Assembly: GCA_002914805.1 (NCBI GenBank)
Contig: JXTB01000420.1
Coordinates: 252,416 to 316,415, forward strand
Source: Parasponia andersonii
Taxonomy: Eukaryota; Streptophyta; Magnoliopsida; Rosales; Cannabaceae
DNA length: 64,000 nt
Direction: 5' to 3'
Below are positions 1 through 12,895 of this stretch, in pieces. The first letter of the stretch is position 1; every line of letters begins with the position of its first letter. The notes under the pieces are model-generated. The model did no database searches. It had not been told where the DNA came from and saw nothing but the letters and a program-made list of their open reading frames with translations. The position numbers were made by a program, and so were the translations under genes.

Positions 1-705
1 TGTGTCGTGCATTTGAATAACTTCTTATTTTATTTTAAAATATCACCACATTATTTAAAATTATATAGCTAAAAATAATGCTATGTATGAACTTTTTTGC
101 AAAATTTTAGTATTCTAATCTTTACTAGTTATTTTATGAAAAGTGATCATAAATGGGAAAAATTGAGCACATAGACTATAGTCTGTCCCGGCCAGCTAGA
201 TCAATCTGGTTTAGGGATGTCATTGTTTTGCTTGACTTTACACTTGTCAAACATAAAACCGTAAAAGGTTTCGTTGTTTTATATGAGAAAAATCCAAATT
301 CGTAGTGTCGTTTTATATAAGAAAAGTCCAAATTTGTGGTGCCATTTTGGAATAGCCAAAAAAAATAAAAAAATAAAAAATAAAAACTATAATTTTGGAA
401 CATGTCATCCTTCTGGAAGTTCTTTCGTCTTTGAGGTTTCACCGAAAATAAATGTTCATAGCTTATTATTTCAAAATGCATATATAATAATTCACCCAAA
501 ACATTATATGTAGACGTAATTTGGTGGTCTATTCTCTACCTAAGTATGCTGTGGCCGGGGCTAAAAAAATATAATAACTAAGGTTAGACACTTTGGCAAT
601 ACCGAATTTTGGATTAACTTTCAATTGGTCAAACATTATTTTACCAATTATATTCCAACAAAAGAACTCTAAGATTTGCAATTTAATTTTGGTATAATTC
701 CTTCT
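1..705. other. AT-rich flank left of the MULE block
   Basis: No gene is supported here. The short open frames lack homology features and overlap one another on both strands. The segment contains A/T homopolymers. It is the outside flank of the left inverted repeat that starts near 706. I could not find a clean 9-bp target duplication matching the flank of the right repeat. Confidence 0.6.
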
Positions 706-1148
706 GATTGAAATCACCTGTTCTTTTTCCTGTTCTCCTCTCTATCCCTCACTTAAAAAGTGCCACCTCATAAAAATTGCCAACTCACTTTTTAACCGAG
801 TTAGGCCACTGACTTTTTTTTGTCAAGTTTTTCTTCTTTACATTTTTAATGTTTTCTTTTATTTAAAAAAAAAACGAAAAAAAGACCAAAAGTTCGCTAT
901 TCGCACGAAAGAATACCAAAGAATTATTTCCCAATACGCTGTCATTCTCTCTACTTATTCATGGCTATCATGTTCAAATCTTTCTCCGTTCTTTCTAGAA
1001 AGTGATCAAACAAAAGACAAAAAGTATTATATCACTCAAACCACTTTATGCAAGGTAACACCTATTTTTCTTTTCTCTTTTTCTCAATTTTCCTTTTTTT
1101 AGGGATTTGGTACTACTTGAAATTATAGAGCTTCGACATATTTATTAG
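706..1148 (+). repeat. Left terminal inverted repeat of the MULE
   Basis: This segment of about 443 bp matches the reverse complement of 16121-16543 along its length with substitutions and small indels. Shared landmarks in order are GATTGAAATC, GCCAACTCACTTTTTAA, GACAAAAAGTATT.TATCACTCAAAC, GCAAGGTAACAC and GAGCTTC. The match stops abruptly at TATTAG (1143-1148). The next bases are CACTACGACAAG, which resembles a CACTA-element terminus. Confidence 0.75.
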
Positions 1149-1660
1149 CACTACGACAAGGAGGTAATAGAACGACGACTCTAAAGTGGTAATAAATTAT
1201 ATAGTTGTTATTTTAGCGAATTTATAATTTTGGAGAAATGAAAAAGATTAAATCGGCAACAAAATAACCACGCTAAAATTTCCATAAAAAACATCTAAAG
1301 TGATGACATTTGTCGTTGCTTTAGAAGGAGTACACTAACTAGTGCCACTTTGGTAATATGTGTAAAAATATCTACTCTAAAGCGGCAACAATAGTCGTCG
1401 CTTCAAATTAATTTATTATAAATAAATTATAATAATTATAATAAATGTAAAAGATTTAAAAAAAAATAAAAAATTGGATTTAAATGTCCATGTTTTAGAG
1501 TATGATATTTAAAGCGACGACAGTTTAAGTTTTGAATTACTTGTCGATATTTTAGATATTTTACGAAAATTTAGGTGGTCAAATTTACCGCTATAAATTT
1601 TCTGAGCTTTGAATGAAACAGCATGTTTCATTTAAAGTGACGACAAATTATTAAAAATAA
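1149..1660. repeat. CACTA-like terminal/subterminal region
   Basis: The segment opens with CACTACGACAAG, close to the CACTACAAGAAA-type terminus common in plant CACTA (En/Spm) transposons. It then carries scattered degenerate copies, in both orientations, of a short motif like AAAGCGACGACA (near 1170, 1300, 1380-1400, 1513 and 1637). Dispersed subterminal motifs of this kind are known for CACTA elements. A TNP2-like remnant lies downstream at 10.3-12.9 kb. I did not find a matching right-hand terminus, so assignment to that remnant is inference. Confidence 0.45.
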
Positions 1661-2479
1661 TCGGTTTCTATACTCATAAATTGATCTTTTTCCTCCTCAT
1701 TTTTTCATCACTCTCTCTCATCCAAGAAATCAGTTCCTCTTTGATTAGTAAGTTTTTTTTTTGGCTATTTAACTCTTTTTCAATCTTTTTTGAATTGGTA
1801 TTGATCTTGTTTTTGCAAATTTTTTTGTTGTTGTCACCACTATACCACTACCATCCACTGAAAGCTTGATAGGTTAGTTTTTGATTAATTTATGGTTTTG
1901 TTTTTTATTTAAATAATTAAAAATAAATGTTGTAATATTAGGTAAATTTGTAATATTAGGTAATTTATGGTTTTGTGATTTTAGTTTTTTAGTGTGTTAA
2001 GTAAAATGAATGTTATAATATTAGAAAAAATCAGATATTGATATTTTTTTTTCTTTAGTTTAAGTTTTATTTGGATATTATATTTAGGGTTATGAATATT
2101 TATTGTGTTTTTTTGATATTGAACATAAATTTTTAATGGATTTTTGGATTATATTATTAGTTTTATAGATATTGGAATATTACATATGAAATTATTAGAT
2201 TATTGGATTATTGGATTATATTATTAGTTTTATTGGATAATATTGGATTTGATGAGTTATTGGTGAATTATATTATTAGTTTTATTGGACGTTGATGATG
2301 TTTATGTTTTGAGAATGTTGATTGATTATAAAGAATGGTTTCGTTGGTTATTTTTTTATGTTAAATTTTGATTTTTGTTAATCTTTTTTTTATTTTATTT
2401 TATGAGTTAGAAAGGTTAGGATTTTATTTTTTTAGAATTAATAAATGAAATGAATTATAATGAATTAATTTGTTAACTA
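1661..2479. other. AT-rich stretch, no gene seen
   Basis: T-rich on the plus strand, with short repeats of the type TTGGATTATATTATTAGTTTTATTGGA around 2145-2290. No coding sequence or structured element is supported. It lies between the CACTA-like end and the minisatellite. Confidence 0.5.
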
Positions 2480-3564
2480 AAATAGTCATAAAATTAAAAA
2501 ATACTCAAAAATATTCATACAATCTAAAAAAAATACCAAAATTGTCCCTAAAATAATAAAATACCCAAAATACCCTTATAGTAAGTAATATAATCAAAAA
2601 ATAAAAATAAAAAAATTTCCCTTATCATTCACAAATTACCAAAATGCCCTTGGAATAATAAAATACCCAAAATACCCTTACAGTAAGGAAAATACTCACA
2701 AAAATAAAAATACCCAAAAATATGCATATAATCCACAAAATACCCAAAATGCTCCTAGAATAATAAAGTTCCCAAAATATTCTTATAGTAAGTAAAATAG
2801 TCATAAAATTAAAAAATACCCCAATATACCCATAAAATCTAAAAAATACCCAAATTGTCCCTAGAATAATAAAATACCCTTATAGTAAGTAAAATACTCA
2901 AAATATTAAAAAATATAATAAAATTCCCCTCATTATTCACAAAATAGCCAAATTGTCCCTAGAATAAAAAAAATACCCAAAATACCCTTATATTAAGTAA
3001 AATACTCAAAAAATTAAAAATACCCAAAAATATGCATATAATCCACGAAATACCCAAAATGCCCTTAGAATAATAAAATTCCCAAAATACCCTTATAGTA
3101 AGTAAAATACGCATATAATCCAAAAAATACCCAAATTGTCCCTAGAATAATAAAATACCCAAAATACCCTTATAGCAAGTAAAATACTCATAACAATAAA
3201 AAATATCCAAAAATACACATATAATCCACAAAATACCCAAAATGCTCCTAGAATAATGAAATACACAAAATACCCTAATAGTAAGTAAAATACTCAAAAA
3301 ATTAAAAAATATAATAAAATTCTCCTTATCATTCACAAAATACCCAAAATACTCCTAGAATAATAAAATTCTCAAAATAACCTAATAGTAAGTAAAATAC
3401 TCAAAAAAATAAAAAAAAAAAACCCAAAAATAAACATATAATCCACAATATACCTAAAATGCCCTAAACTAATAAAATACCTAAAATACCCTTATAATAA
3501 GTAAAATACTCAAAAAAAAATAAAAAATACCAAAAAATATGCATATAATCCACAATATACCCAA
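2480..3564 (+). repeat. Degenerate minisatellite, period about 105 bp
   Basis: About ten head-to-tail units, each built around ACCCTTATAGTAAGTAAAAT, at roughly 2573, 2674, 2772, 2877, 2986, 3090, 3168, 3274, 3381 and 3490. Most spacings are 98-109 bp, with one short unit of about 78 bp. Each unit also has internal half-repeats of the type AAAATACCCAAAATGCCC. The array resumes at 5703 after the inserted solo LTR, so it was one array before that insertion. No coding capacity is apparent. Confidence 0.8.
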
Positions 3565-5702
3565 TGTCACGAAACAAAACCCGGGCCAGTGGCAGAAGGG
3601 GAATTTCACAAAGGTGGGAAATTCCTAAATTTTTTTTGAAAAGTGTGGAAAAGTTTTAGTTTTTATAAACAGTCCATTTAAATAAAATAATTGGAATTTC
3701 ATCCCGTGAACCACTCCCAATATTCGTATACACCATTAAATATAAATCGAATAATTATTTGAAAACGTGAAATCAAATATAATTCCAAGCAACATCATCA
3801 TCCACAACGAAACTCAAATCCCATAATGGCATACATAGGTTCACAGGCAAAATAGAAAGTAGTAAATCTTGATTCAATGCTAATACAAAGCCCAAACAAT
3901 CCAAACACCAAGACGACAAGCTTCTAGCATTACCAAGAGACGAACTGCAATCAAGATGACCTCTTACTCCTCCTGATCACCAAGATCGCACTGGACACTA
4001 CCTGAGGAAGAAGGTAGCAGGTGTGAGCATAAAATGCCCAGTAGGAAAAACAATTACCCAATTAAAAATATTTTAGTGATGGAGAATTCTTGCATGGTTA
4101 GTTTAGTCCAAAACATACATATATATATAATCCAAACCGGAAATCCATATATATATATATATATATAAGTAGTGTAATCAAAACCATTCAATCCATATGC
4201 ACATGACATAAATCAACCCATACCTATGAGCTCTCATCCTTTCATCTGTGGAAACCCAGGATGATGACACTAAGTATGCCTAATAGCCTGCTTGATACCT
4301 AAGACCATACCTGGAGGGGACACACATGTGTCACCTACCAAACCTGGAGGGACAACCGAATTGCTTACGCCTGCCAAATGGGGAGGTAATTAGAAGTAAC
4401 AAAATTCCGCGTGGGTTTACGGACTCTACACTGATGGTGGGGCACGCAGCGCCACTCTAGAAACCCACGATGCTAACACGGTGATCATATATGATCCTAT
4501 GTCACGTGCAATACAGAACTGAAGTGTGAAAATAATCATACTCTGGTTTTTCGGTAAAATCAGCATACTAGATTTTTATAAAAAAACGGGTAGCATAACG
4601 GCCCTATTTTTAATATACCCAAAATAACCTACACTCAAAAAATTCCTTGAGCAATACAATACGTATACATCATACAATCAATTCCTATCACAGATATTCA
4701 AGAAAACCAAAAATCACATTTGTTCTCATATGTTGCAGAAAATAAGTTTTATTCGAAAACGATATAAAACATGGGTAATTGAATCCCTACCTCGCTCGAA
4801 TAGCAATATCACGCTATTGAATCCTCAAGGTGTCATTGACGATCGCCTGGAGGGTTGGGAACTAATTCCAAGCACTCGATCGTCCTCTTATGAAAAATTA
4901 ACTTCTCACTGGAGCTTCAATTCTACAAATGGACCTCTTCACTGAATTCCTAGCACCCAAAATAGCTAGGTTAGATATATAACTTGTCCAATTCGGGTCT
5001 GGGCCCACACCGGACTGGTGGCATGCAAATCGAGGCAAATCTCGACCGTCTGATCTCAATTTCTGTGCCGGTCACCAAAAATAGGCAATATATATATATA
5101 TCAAACTTCTCTATTTTCTGAGTACAATCCAAAAATGGCAACTTTTAATCTGGGCAAAATGTGGTTGAGATATATGTACCTTGATGATCCTTGCGACGAG
5201 ACGAATCCAACGGGACTGGTTAAAGGTCGAATGGTGGCCGGAATCGTCGTTGGCGGTCAAAAATCCGATTCAGCCTCTTGGAGCTTTTCCAGCGTTGTAG
5301 GCGACGACGGCGACTAGGGACAGACAGTGCGGCTTCAGCGTCACACGGGGAAGCTTTGACGGTCGATAGCACTGGCGGACGACGACGGCAGCACCTCATG
5401 CGGCGGTCTGGCATCGGCGGCAGAGAGAGGTTCGAGAGAGAGAGAGAGAGATCGGGGGGAAAGAGAGAAAAGAGAGAAAAAGAAAGAAAAAGGGCAAGGC
5501 ACGTGGCCCTGTCTTATAGGATTGTACAATTTTTGAAAAATTATACATAAGTCCCCAAATTTTCAAATCTCTTTCAAATCAGTCCCCCCAAAAGTGCAAT
5601 TTAGTCCTTCTACACAAACTTTTGCAAATTAATCCCCCCAATATTTTATCTAAAAAATTGGTAAAATGTCCAAATTACCCTCCCAAAATCCGGGTTTTTA
5701 CA
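3565..5702. mobile_element. Solo LTR inserted in the minisatellite
   Basis: The segment begins TGTCACGAAAC and ends GGGTTTTTACA, so it has the TG...CA ends of an LTR. It is flanked by a perfect 5-bp direct repeat, CCCAA at 3560-3564 and 5703-5707. The same minisatellite lies on both sides, which fixes the insertion boundaries. At 2138 bp, with no gag/pol or second LTR nearby, it fits a solo LTR left by LTR-LTR recombination. Short open frames at 4730-4945 and 5135-5550 lie inside it and look non-genic; 5260-5510 is GC-rich and then GA-rich. Transcription on the minus strand seems more likely, because the minus-strand end starts TGTAAAAACCCGG, but this is not proven. Confidence 0.8.
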
Positions 5703-5800
5703 CCCAAAATGCCCTAAACTAATAAAATACCCTTATAATAAGTAAAATACTCAAAAAATTAAAAAATATAATAAAATTCACAAAATACCCGAAATTCCTT
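5703..5800 (+). repeat. Minisatellite remainder right of the solo LTR
   Basis: One unit of the same family (AATGCCCTAAACTAATAAAATACCC, then a TTATAATAAGTAAAATACTC motif) follows the duplicated CCCAA. It shows that the array was split by the LTR at 3565-5702. Confidence 0.7.
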
Positions 5801-7622
5801 CCTTAAATCATGAACACTAGAATGGTCACGAAACGTAAATTGGTTTAGAATGTTCTTGATCACAACGATTAAAGTTATACAATTGTGATGATTAAGACCA
5901 CTCCAAATAAGTTGACATATTATGACAAAGGTTGTAGTCACAGTCATAATGCGTATATTTATTTGGACACAGAGTGACTTTAATACATGCATGCATTATT
6001 TTAGTCACAAAAGAAATTACCATAGACCCGTTCAAGAGTTTATGAGAGATTATGTATAACCCTCTAAGAATTTCTAGACTTGCAACCTTAATAGAATTAT
6101 TATTAATAGACTTAGTATCGAATTTTAATAAGTTTATATTCGCAAATACTTGAAATTATATGTGTAGTATTATTTTAATGTTAAATTTTATTATGTGAGA
6201 AAATTATAGTTATTCTTTGTTTTAACTTAGAAATTCTGAGTTAGTTTTCCTTAATAATAAATTAATTCTACAAAGATTACAATATGTACATCAATATAAC
6301 CTAATTAAGAATGTGACATGATTATATCACATTAAAAATTGTTACATTTTATAACGTAAAGTTAATAGTTGCACTAAAATAGTACCATGCCATAATTTGA
6401 ATGGCTAAGATTTAAGTATACAAAGAATTAAGTAGACAAATTAATCTAAGGGTAGAAAAAAAGTTATAGAAAAAGATGAAAACTAGTGAAGTTTTATCTT
6501 AGGAAGGTAATAACTATAAATTAATGGAATAGGAAAGGAAAGGATAAAGTTAATAAGTAATTCTAAAAGAGAAAAATATAGATAAAACTAATTGATAACT
6601 TTTGTCTCTAAAATAATTCAAAAGGTAGGAAAAAGAAATTGATAATAGAAATGTTCTTTGGAAATTAATGGTCATAATTCAAAGTAGAAGACATAGACAA
6701 AACTAATTAGTAGCTTTTGTCTCTAAAATAATTCAAAAGGTATAAAAAAGAATAATATAGTGGAGATTTTCTTTAGGAGCTAGTGGTATTGGATTCTAAA
6801 TAATTGAAAAAGAAGAAAGATTAGAGATAAAAATAGTAGATGAGTGAATAATAAAATAAAAGACAAGATAATGGAGTAGGAAAAGAAAATATATTGACAA
6901 AATTAGTAATAATGGTGCTTGGATTATTGGATAGAATATGAAAGTATATATTATTGGATACCTCCTATAGATGACCTATAAATAGATCCTTCATTTGGTA
7001 ATTGGAAATTCATACTTAACTTTCAAATTACTTAGCCAAAACTATCTTTATTTTTTTAATTATCCTTTCCCAAAAAAAAAATTCTTTCTACCCCACTTTC
7101 TTCCAAACCCACAAGAGCTATAATATTTTACCTATCTTCCTTGCTTTTCTTATAAAAACTCTAGAAATTAAGAATTGTAATCAAGAGAAGAGAGCATTAG
7201 TTTTGTGGTGGAGACATAAGGAAGAAGAATAAAAGATTTTGGAATGTAGGTTGCACAAACACATTTAAATTTATTATGATTTTAAGCTCTAAAATTATAA
7301 AAAGTTTAATTTTTAGTATTTTGACTTCTAGTGAAATATTGATACTAAGAAAAGTTTTCAAACACTCCAAGAAAGAAGATTCAAGCTTGGAAGATAAATA
7401 TTCCCTCACCTTGCTTGTTATGTGTTTAAATAGATTCTATAAAAGAATAAATGAGTGATAACATATTTGATCTTCTTTAGATGTTATATAATTTATATTA
7501 TCTTTAGGCTTATTTTTTTGATTTCTTAAGCCTCTAAATATGAATACTTCATAATAATAAAGGCTAAATAATAATAATAATAAAATCAAAATGACTAAAT
7601 ACAAAAGTGAAAAATTTTTAAG
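5801..7622. other. AT-rich MULE interior with a local duplication
   Basis: No gene supported. A segment of about 90 bp at 6581-6671 is repeated directly at 6696-6786. Both copies contain TTTTGTCTCTAAAATAATTC followed by AAAAGGTA. The open frames near 7197-7458 overlap on both strands and have no recognisable domain. Confidence 0.5.
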
Positions 7623-10000
7623 TGTAAGACCCTAAAATAAAATATGTATGAAAATAAACCAGCTTAATGATTTAGACTTAGATCCTTAAGGAAAAATTTT
7701 TATCCATTAAAAATATTTTTCAAAAATTAATGATGTTTACTCAAAAGTTAAAGGGACTAAAATGCCAAAACTTTGAGTATTCTGGACAAAAGTGTAATTT
7801 TAATAAAATATAGGTCGAATATATGAGAACATTATTTTAGGCAGTTTTAAGACTATATTAAAGTGTAAAAATAAATAAAAGAAGAATCTTTAACAAAAAA
7901 GATAAGCTATAACTCAATATTTATCATTGAAGAGCATAAATGTTAGAAATCTTAATATTATGGGTAAAAACATAAATTATAAAACTTGAAATTTTGGGTT
8001 AGAAATTTGGTACAAAAATAAATAGAAAATTTTAATTTAGATCTCTAATTGGCATAATAAAATATTTATTTAAGTTTAAGATGTGAAATCAATTATAGGA
8101 AATAAATGATTTATGTCTCTAATTGTATTTAGCCTAAATTTAGTTATGGGCCTAAAAAGCATGATCAATCTAATAATATTTAGCCCAAGTATGATTTTAG
8201 ATTTTAAATCTATATAGCCATTAGTGTATTTGACTCACTTATCATACTATGACCCTTAATTACGAATAAAGTAATTAATCAATAATAATTCAAAGTAATT
8301 GATGAAAAGAAATATAACTAAGGAAACTTAACTGATTTAGGATGATATTAATCAAATCAACAACCAAATTATTGATAGATTAAAAAGATCACCATGATAA
8401 AGATTAAGAAGAATTAAATCTCATCCATCTAAGTTGAAAACATAAATTAGTCAATAAATGTAGCATGACATTATTTCAAATGTGAAGTTTTATGTTTGAT
8501 CATAACTGAGTCTTAGTTGTCTTAAGCCCACTAAGTAATTAGAAGTTTAAAAAAAATATGAGTCCACTTTAAATTACTCTAACAAATAGAGTATACGTAC
8601 ATCAGGATAAAACTTCGACTTAGATATACGTAATTAACGAGTAGAACTAGGAAAATCATATTACGAGATAAGTACAATCTCACCTATGGTATGGATGGTT
8701 TAAAAATATTTCATGTTTGTAGTATGATATGTTTAAAATTATTTCATGTGTTAACTTGCCTTTATTTTATTATTGTATAGCCTAAGTATAATATATACTT
8801 ATAAAGATACATTTCCTATGCTATAAAAATGATGTATGCTTACTTTAAAATATTATCATGTAAAAATACTTTAGCATACTTTAGCAAATGAAATGCTATG
8901 ATAATGGAATATAAGTTTGGGTTTGTTGTTGAAGTATACCTACTTATGTTAAGAAAAGACTAAATAAGATAAAGAATTTAAATGTGTCATACCAACCTCT
9001 ACTAGGTGAGGATATCTGAAGAAAAATAAGACTAACCTCCCCTAAGTGAGGATTCCTGAAGAAAAGTATGTTAAGATTATGACCGTATGTATTTTCAGTT
9101 GGGTCACTCTCCTAGTTCCCCATTCGATAATACACACTCAGTACGTACACCAGAGCTCATAAGAAAGATAAAAGTCTTTGTAATAAAAAATAAGATAAAC
9201 TAATGATACAATATCTTATAATAAAGCATAAGGTAATTATTTTATAAAACAATATTAACCAGACTTTCATAAAAGATTATTTATTTATAAATAAAATGGT
9301 TTGTGAGAATTACATTGTACTTGCTGAGCAAAATCTCATGTTTTATGAGTATCCATGCTATAGGTATTTAAAGAAAGAAACTTCTGATTTGATTAATGGG
9401 TTAGCTAAAATTAAGGCGGGGATAAATGTGAGGTACAAGCAATAGAATACTGTCATTAGAATTACTTCCGTATATGTTCTTATGACAAGACAAATGATTT
9501 CAATTATGTAAGCTTGATGGTATTTGAAAATATACTTATAACTTGGCATTTTATTTCACAATGTATGGTTTTATTAAATTGAACTTGAAAATGTATTTCA
9601 ATTGAATAGAGTTTAAACGAATATTTTGATTTAAATAAATACAAAACGCAAAGGGTTCTGTCAAAAAGACCTAAATTGTCTAAGACAAGCTTAGGACTTA
9701 AGTTGTCCATATATGACTCTCTTCTCATCTAAGAGCTTTTTATGGTTGCGCATTATTTAAATTACCCTAAGAAAAAGTTTATAAATAAATTTAAATAAAG
9801 GTTGCTTAATCGTCGAGAAATATTTTTCTTGTTTTCAAAATTATCAAATTAATTAAATGGTTAGTTATGAATATAAATATCTTAAAAATAAATAAAAGTA
9901 TAAAAAAAATTGTCATAAATTTTTAGCATCTAAATTTCTTTTTTTAAATAAGTAAACTAAGAATATAAGTAGTTAATGGTCTGAAAATCAGGTCGCTACA
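7623..10000 (-). mobile_element. Probable second solo LTR
   Basis: Begins TGTAAGACCC and ends GGTCGCTACA, so the tips are imperfect inverted repeats with TG...CA. The flanking pentamers are TTAAG (7618-7622) and TTATG (10001-10005), a 5-bp duplication with one change. Read on the minus strand it starts TGTAGCGACC, similar to the beginning of many plant Ty3-type LTRs, so minus is the favoured orientation. A short tandem repeat with a CTAGGTGAGGATATCTGAAG-like unit lies at about 9003-9065. Length is 2378 bp and no protein-coding region is seen. Confidence is lower than for 3565-5702 because the target duplication is imperfect. Confidence 0.58.
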
Positions 10001-10299
10001 TTATGCATCTCGATATCAATTCTTGAATTGTCCCATTTGGACAGTTTGGGATTACATGTTATATGTTATCGTTCACTTATAAATATTGTTCTTTAGTTGA
10101 GTTCTGATGGTATCTCCTTGTGTTCTCCGGGTGTGTACATATATGTACCATATTTAGAGGAGCTGGGGAGATGTTGTCGGAATTTCGACGTGAACGAAAC
10201 AATATTTGAGTGAACGATGTACCACATAACAAAGTAATTTTGAATGGGATATGGCCTTACCATTTAGAAATAGAGTGATAAGATGGATTTTGGACATGT

Positions 10300-12895
10300 T
10301 TTGCATGATCATCTAAAATTATTCTATCCAAACACTAAGTTGTTGTAAATAATAACAGTAAGGATGCTTATGGACAAGAGTTGGATACATTTGAAAGATT
10401 ATTGGTGTGGTGCATAATGGAATGGTGCAATTGCATTTGCTAAAAGGGCAAAACAATATGTCAATGACCAAGGTAAAGTTAAATGCCCTTGTCTGATATG
10501 TCGAAATGTGTTGTATCAGACTCCTGAAACATTGGAAGAACATTTGATAAACAATGGGTTTGATTCACTGTACACTAATTGGTTATTTTATGGAAAGTTG
10601 TAGAGATTCATCTTTCTCGTAATGATGTTCAAGTAGAAAATGTTGATCCGACAGATGAGATAGTGCAGATGAGATAGTGGACATATTGCAAGATTTTATT
10701 GGGCTAGAAAATATAGATGGTGGTGAAAATGAATACGATATGGGAGGTGACATGGCAATGAGACCATTTGTATCTAGCCAATAATATAATGAGTTATTCT
10801 CTGAAGTGGAAGCTGAGTTGTATCCGAGATGCACCATTACTCATCTTTGAACTTTTTGGTCAAACTTATGCATTTGAAAGCAATGCATAAGTGGACCAAT
10901 AAGTCTTTTGATAGTTTATTGAAATTATTGAAAGATGCATTTCCAGTTGACAATAAGATACCATGATCATATTATGATGCAAAGAAGTAGATGTCTAAGT
11001 TAGGTATAGGATACAAGTCTATTCATATATGCCAATATGACTTTGCGTTATTCTATGAATCAATGGGTAGACAAAAATATAAAAGGAAAGAAGGTACCTC
11101 ACAAAATATTACGATATTTTCTATTAACACCATGATTGAAGCATCTGTATGGCTCCAGACACACTACAAAAGAAATAAAGTGACATTTTAAAGGTCGTTC
11201 AAACGAGGAAGGGGTGTTGAGATATCCTGTTAACGGTGAAGCATGGAAATATTTCGATATGAAGTATCCAGATTTTGCTTCAGAAACACGAAATGTCCGT
11301 TTGGGATTGGTTGCTAATGGCTTAATCCATTTGGCAAGATGAGCTTGTTTTATAGCATGTGGCTAGTGATTTTGACTAATTATAACCTTCCTCCGTGGCT
11401 ATACATGAAAGAGTCTTATTTTATGATGTCTCTTTTAATTCATGGATCATGATCTCCTGGAAAAAGATATTGATGTATTTCTAAGGCTATTGGTAGACGA
11501 GTTGAAGCATTTATGGCATGTTAGAGTTGAAACGAGAGATGCCATTGATAACACAATGTTTAAGAAGCGAGCTGCATTGATATGGACTGTAAATGATTTT
11601 CCAGCATGTAGTAGTTCATCTGGATGGTGTTGACAAGGATACAAGGTGTGTCCTAATATAACGAAGATACTCTGTCAATGTGTTTAAGAATAAAGACTTG
11701 TTATATGGGGCATAGACATTTTCTTCCGACATCTCATGCATTTCAAAAAAATACACTATTTGATGGGAAGATAGAGAGAAGAAATCCACCAAGAGTATTT
11801 TCTAATGAAGATATTCTGTAACAACTCAGTCATATGCGATCTGATATGCAAGGTAAATATCCAAAATATGGTGGGGTGAAATGAAAAGGAGACAATGAAG
11901 AACTCAACTGGAGAAAGAAAAATATATTTTTTGAGCTTGAGTATTAGTCATCACTAAAACTAAGACACAATCTCGATGTTATGTATATTGAGAAAAGGGT
12001 GTGCGATAGTGTTCTTAGTATAATATTGGTTATTGAAGGCAAATCTAAGAACACAACGAATGTAAGGCGTGGCTTAGAAGATTTAAATATTATATCAGAG
12101 TTACATGTCATGGAAGAAGGAAACAAGTTGATTATACCTCACGCAGAGTACACTCTCACTGCTGATGATCTTTATAAACTTTGTCAATTTATTAAATCGG
12201 TCAAGTTTCCTTATGGGTTTGCAAGTAATCTGCGAACCAATGTAACTAATAATGATGCAAAAATTATCGGATTAAAATCACATGATTGCCATGTTATTAT
12301 GCAATGTCTATTGTGATCAGGAATTCGTCCTATTGTGAATAAAGACATCTCATCCATAATAATTAAGTTATGCAACTTTTCTAGCTCATTTATGCAAGGA
12401 CTCTAAATGTGAAAGACTTGGAGAAATCTGAGATAGACATAGCTCTTATTCTTTGCAAGCTTGACTGCATTTTTTCTCCTGCTTTTTTTTATGTTATAGT
12501 GCATTTGATGATTCATTTGTCAAAATAGGTATTACTTGGAGGACCTGTTCATTTTAGATAGATGTATCCTTATGAGCACTATATAAAGAAGTTGAAAAAC
12601 TATGTAAGAAATCGAGCTCGACCAGAGGGTTCAATTGCTAAATGTTATATTGTTGACAAAGCCTTGACTTTTTGCTTAATATACTTATAAAGAGTTAAGA
12701 CTAAGTTCAACCAACCGGAAAAGAATGAAGATCCCATTCTAAATGGTCCGAAGCTGAGTTTGTCAATTTTCCGATCATGTCATCGTCCAATTGGTAAAAA
12801 AAAAATATTGTTCATCTTGATGATATTCTGCATAAAAAAGCTCACTAGTATATACTGAACAATTATCCTAAAATCCAGATTTATTTAGAGTAAGT
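10300..12895 (+). pseudogene. Decayed CACTA (En/Spm) TNP2-type transposase
   Basis: Conceptual translation with frame changes gives pieces of a plant CACTA transposase in the right order. A transposase-associated zinc-binding domain lies at about 10430-10600 (KVKCPCLICRNVL, then EEHLINNGF and TNWLFYGK). The next part, 10860-11060, reads KWTNKSFDSLLKLLKDAFP, SYYDAKK and LGIGYKSIHICQYDFALF. The core transposase region, 11270-11640, reads RNVRLGLVANG, NYNLPPWLYMKESYFMMSLL, VETRDA and ALIWTVNDFPA. A DUF4218-like part lies at 12140-12360 (LTADDLYKLCQFIKSVKFP), and a tail near 12840 reads YILNNYPKIQIYLE. Many stops and frameshifts break it, for example after YYDAKK and in SLLIHGS. It cannot make active protein. 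It probably entered as part of a CACTA element whose left end may be at 1149. Confidence 0.85.
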
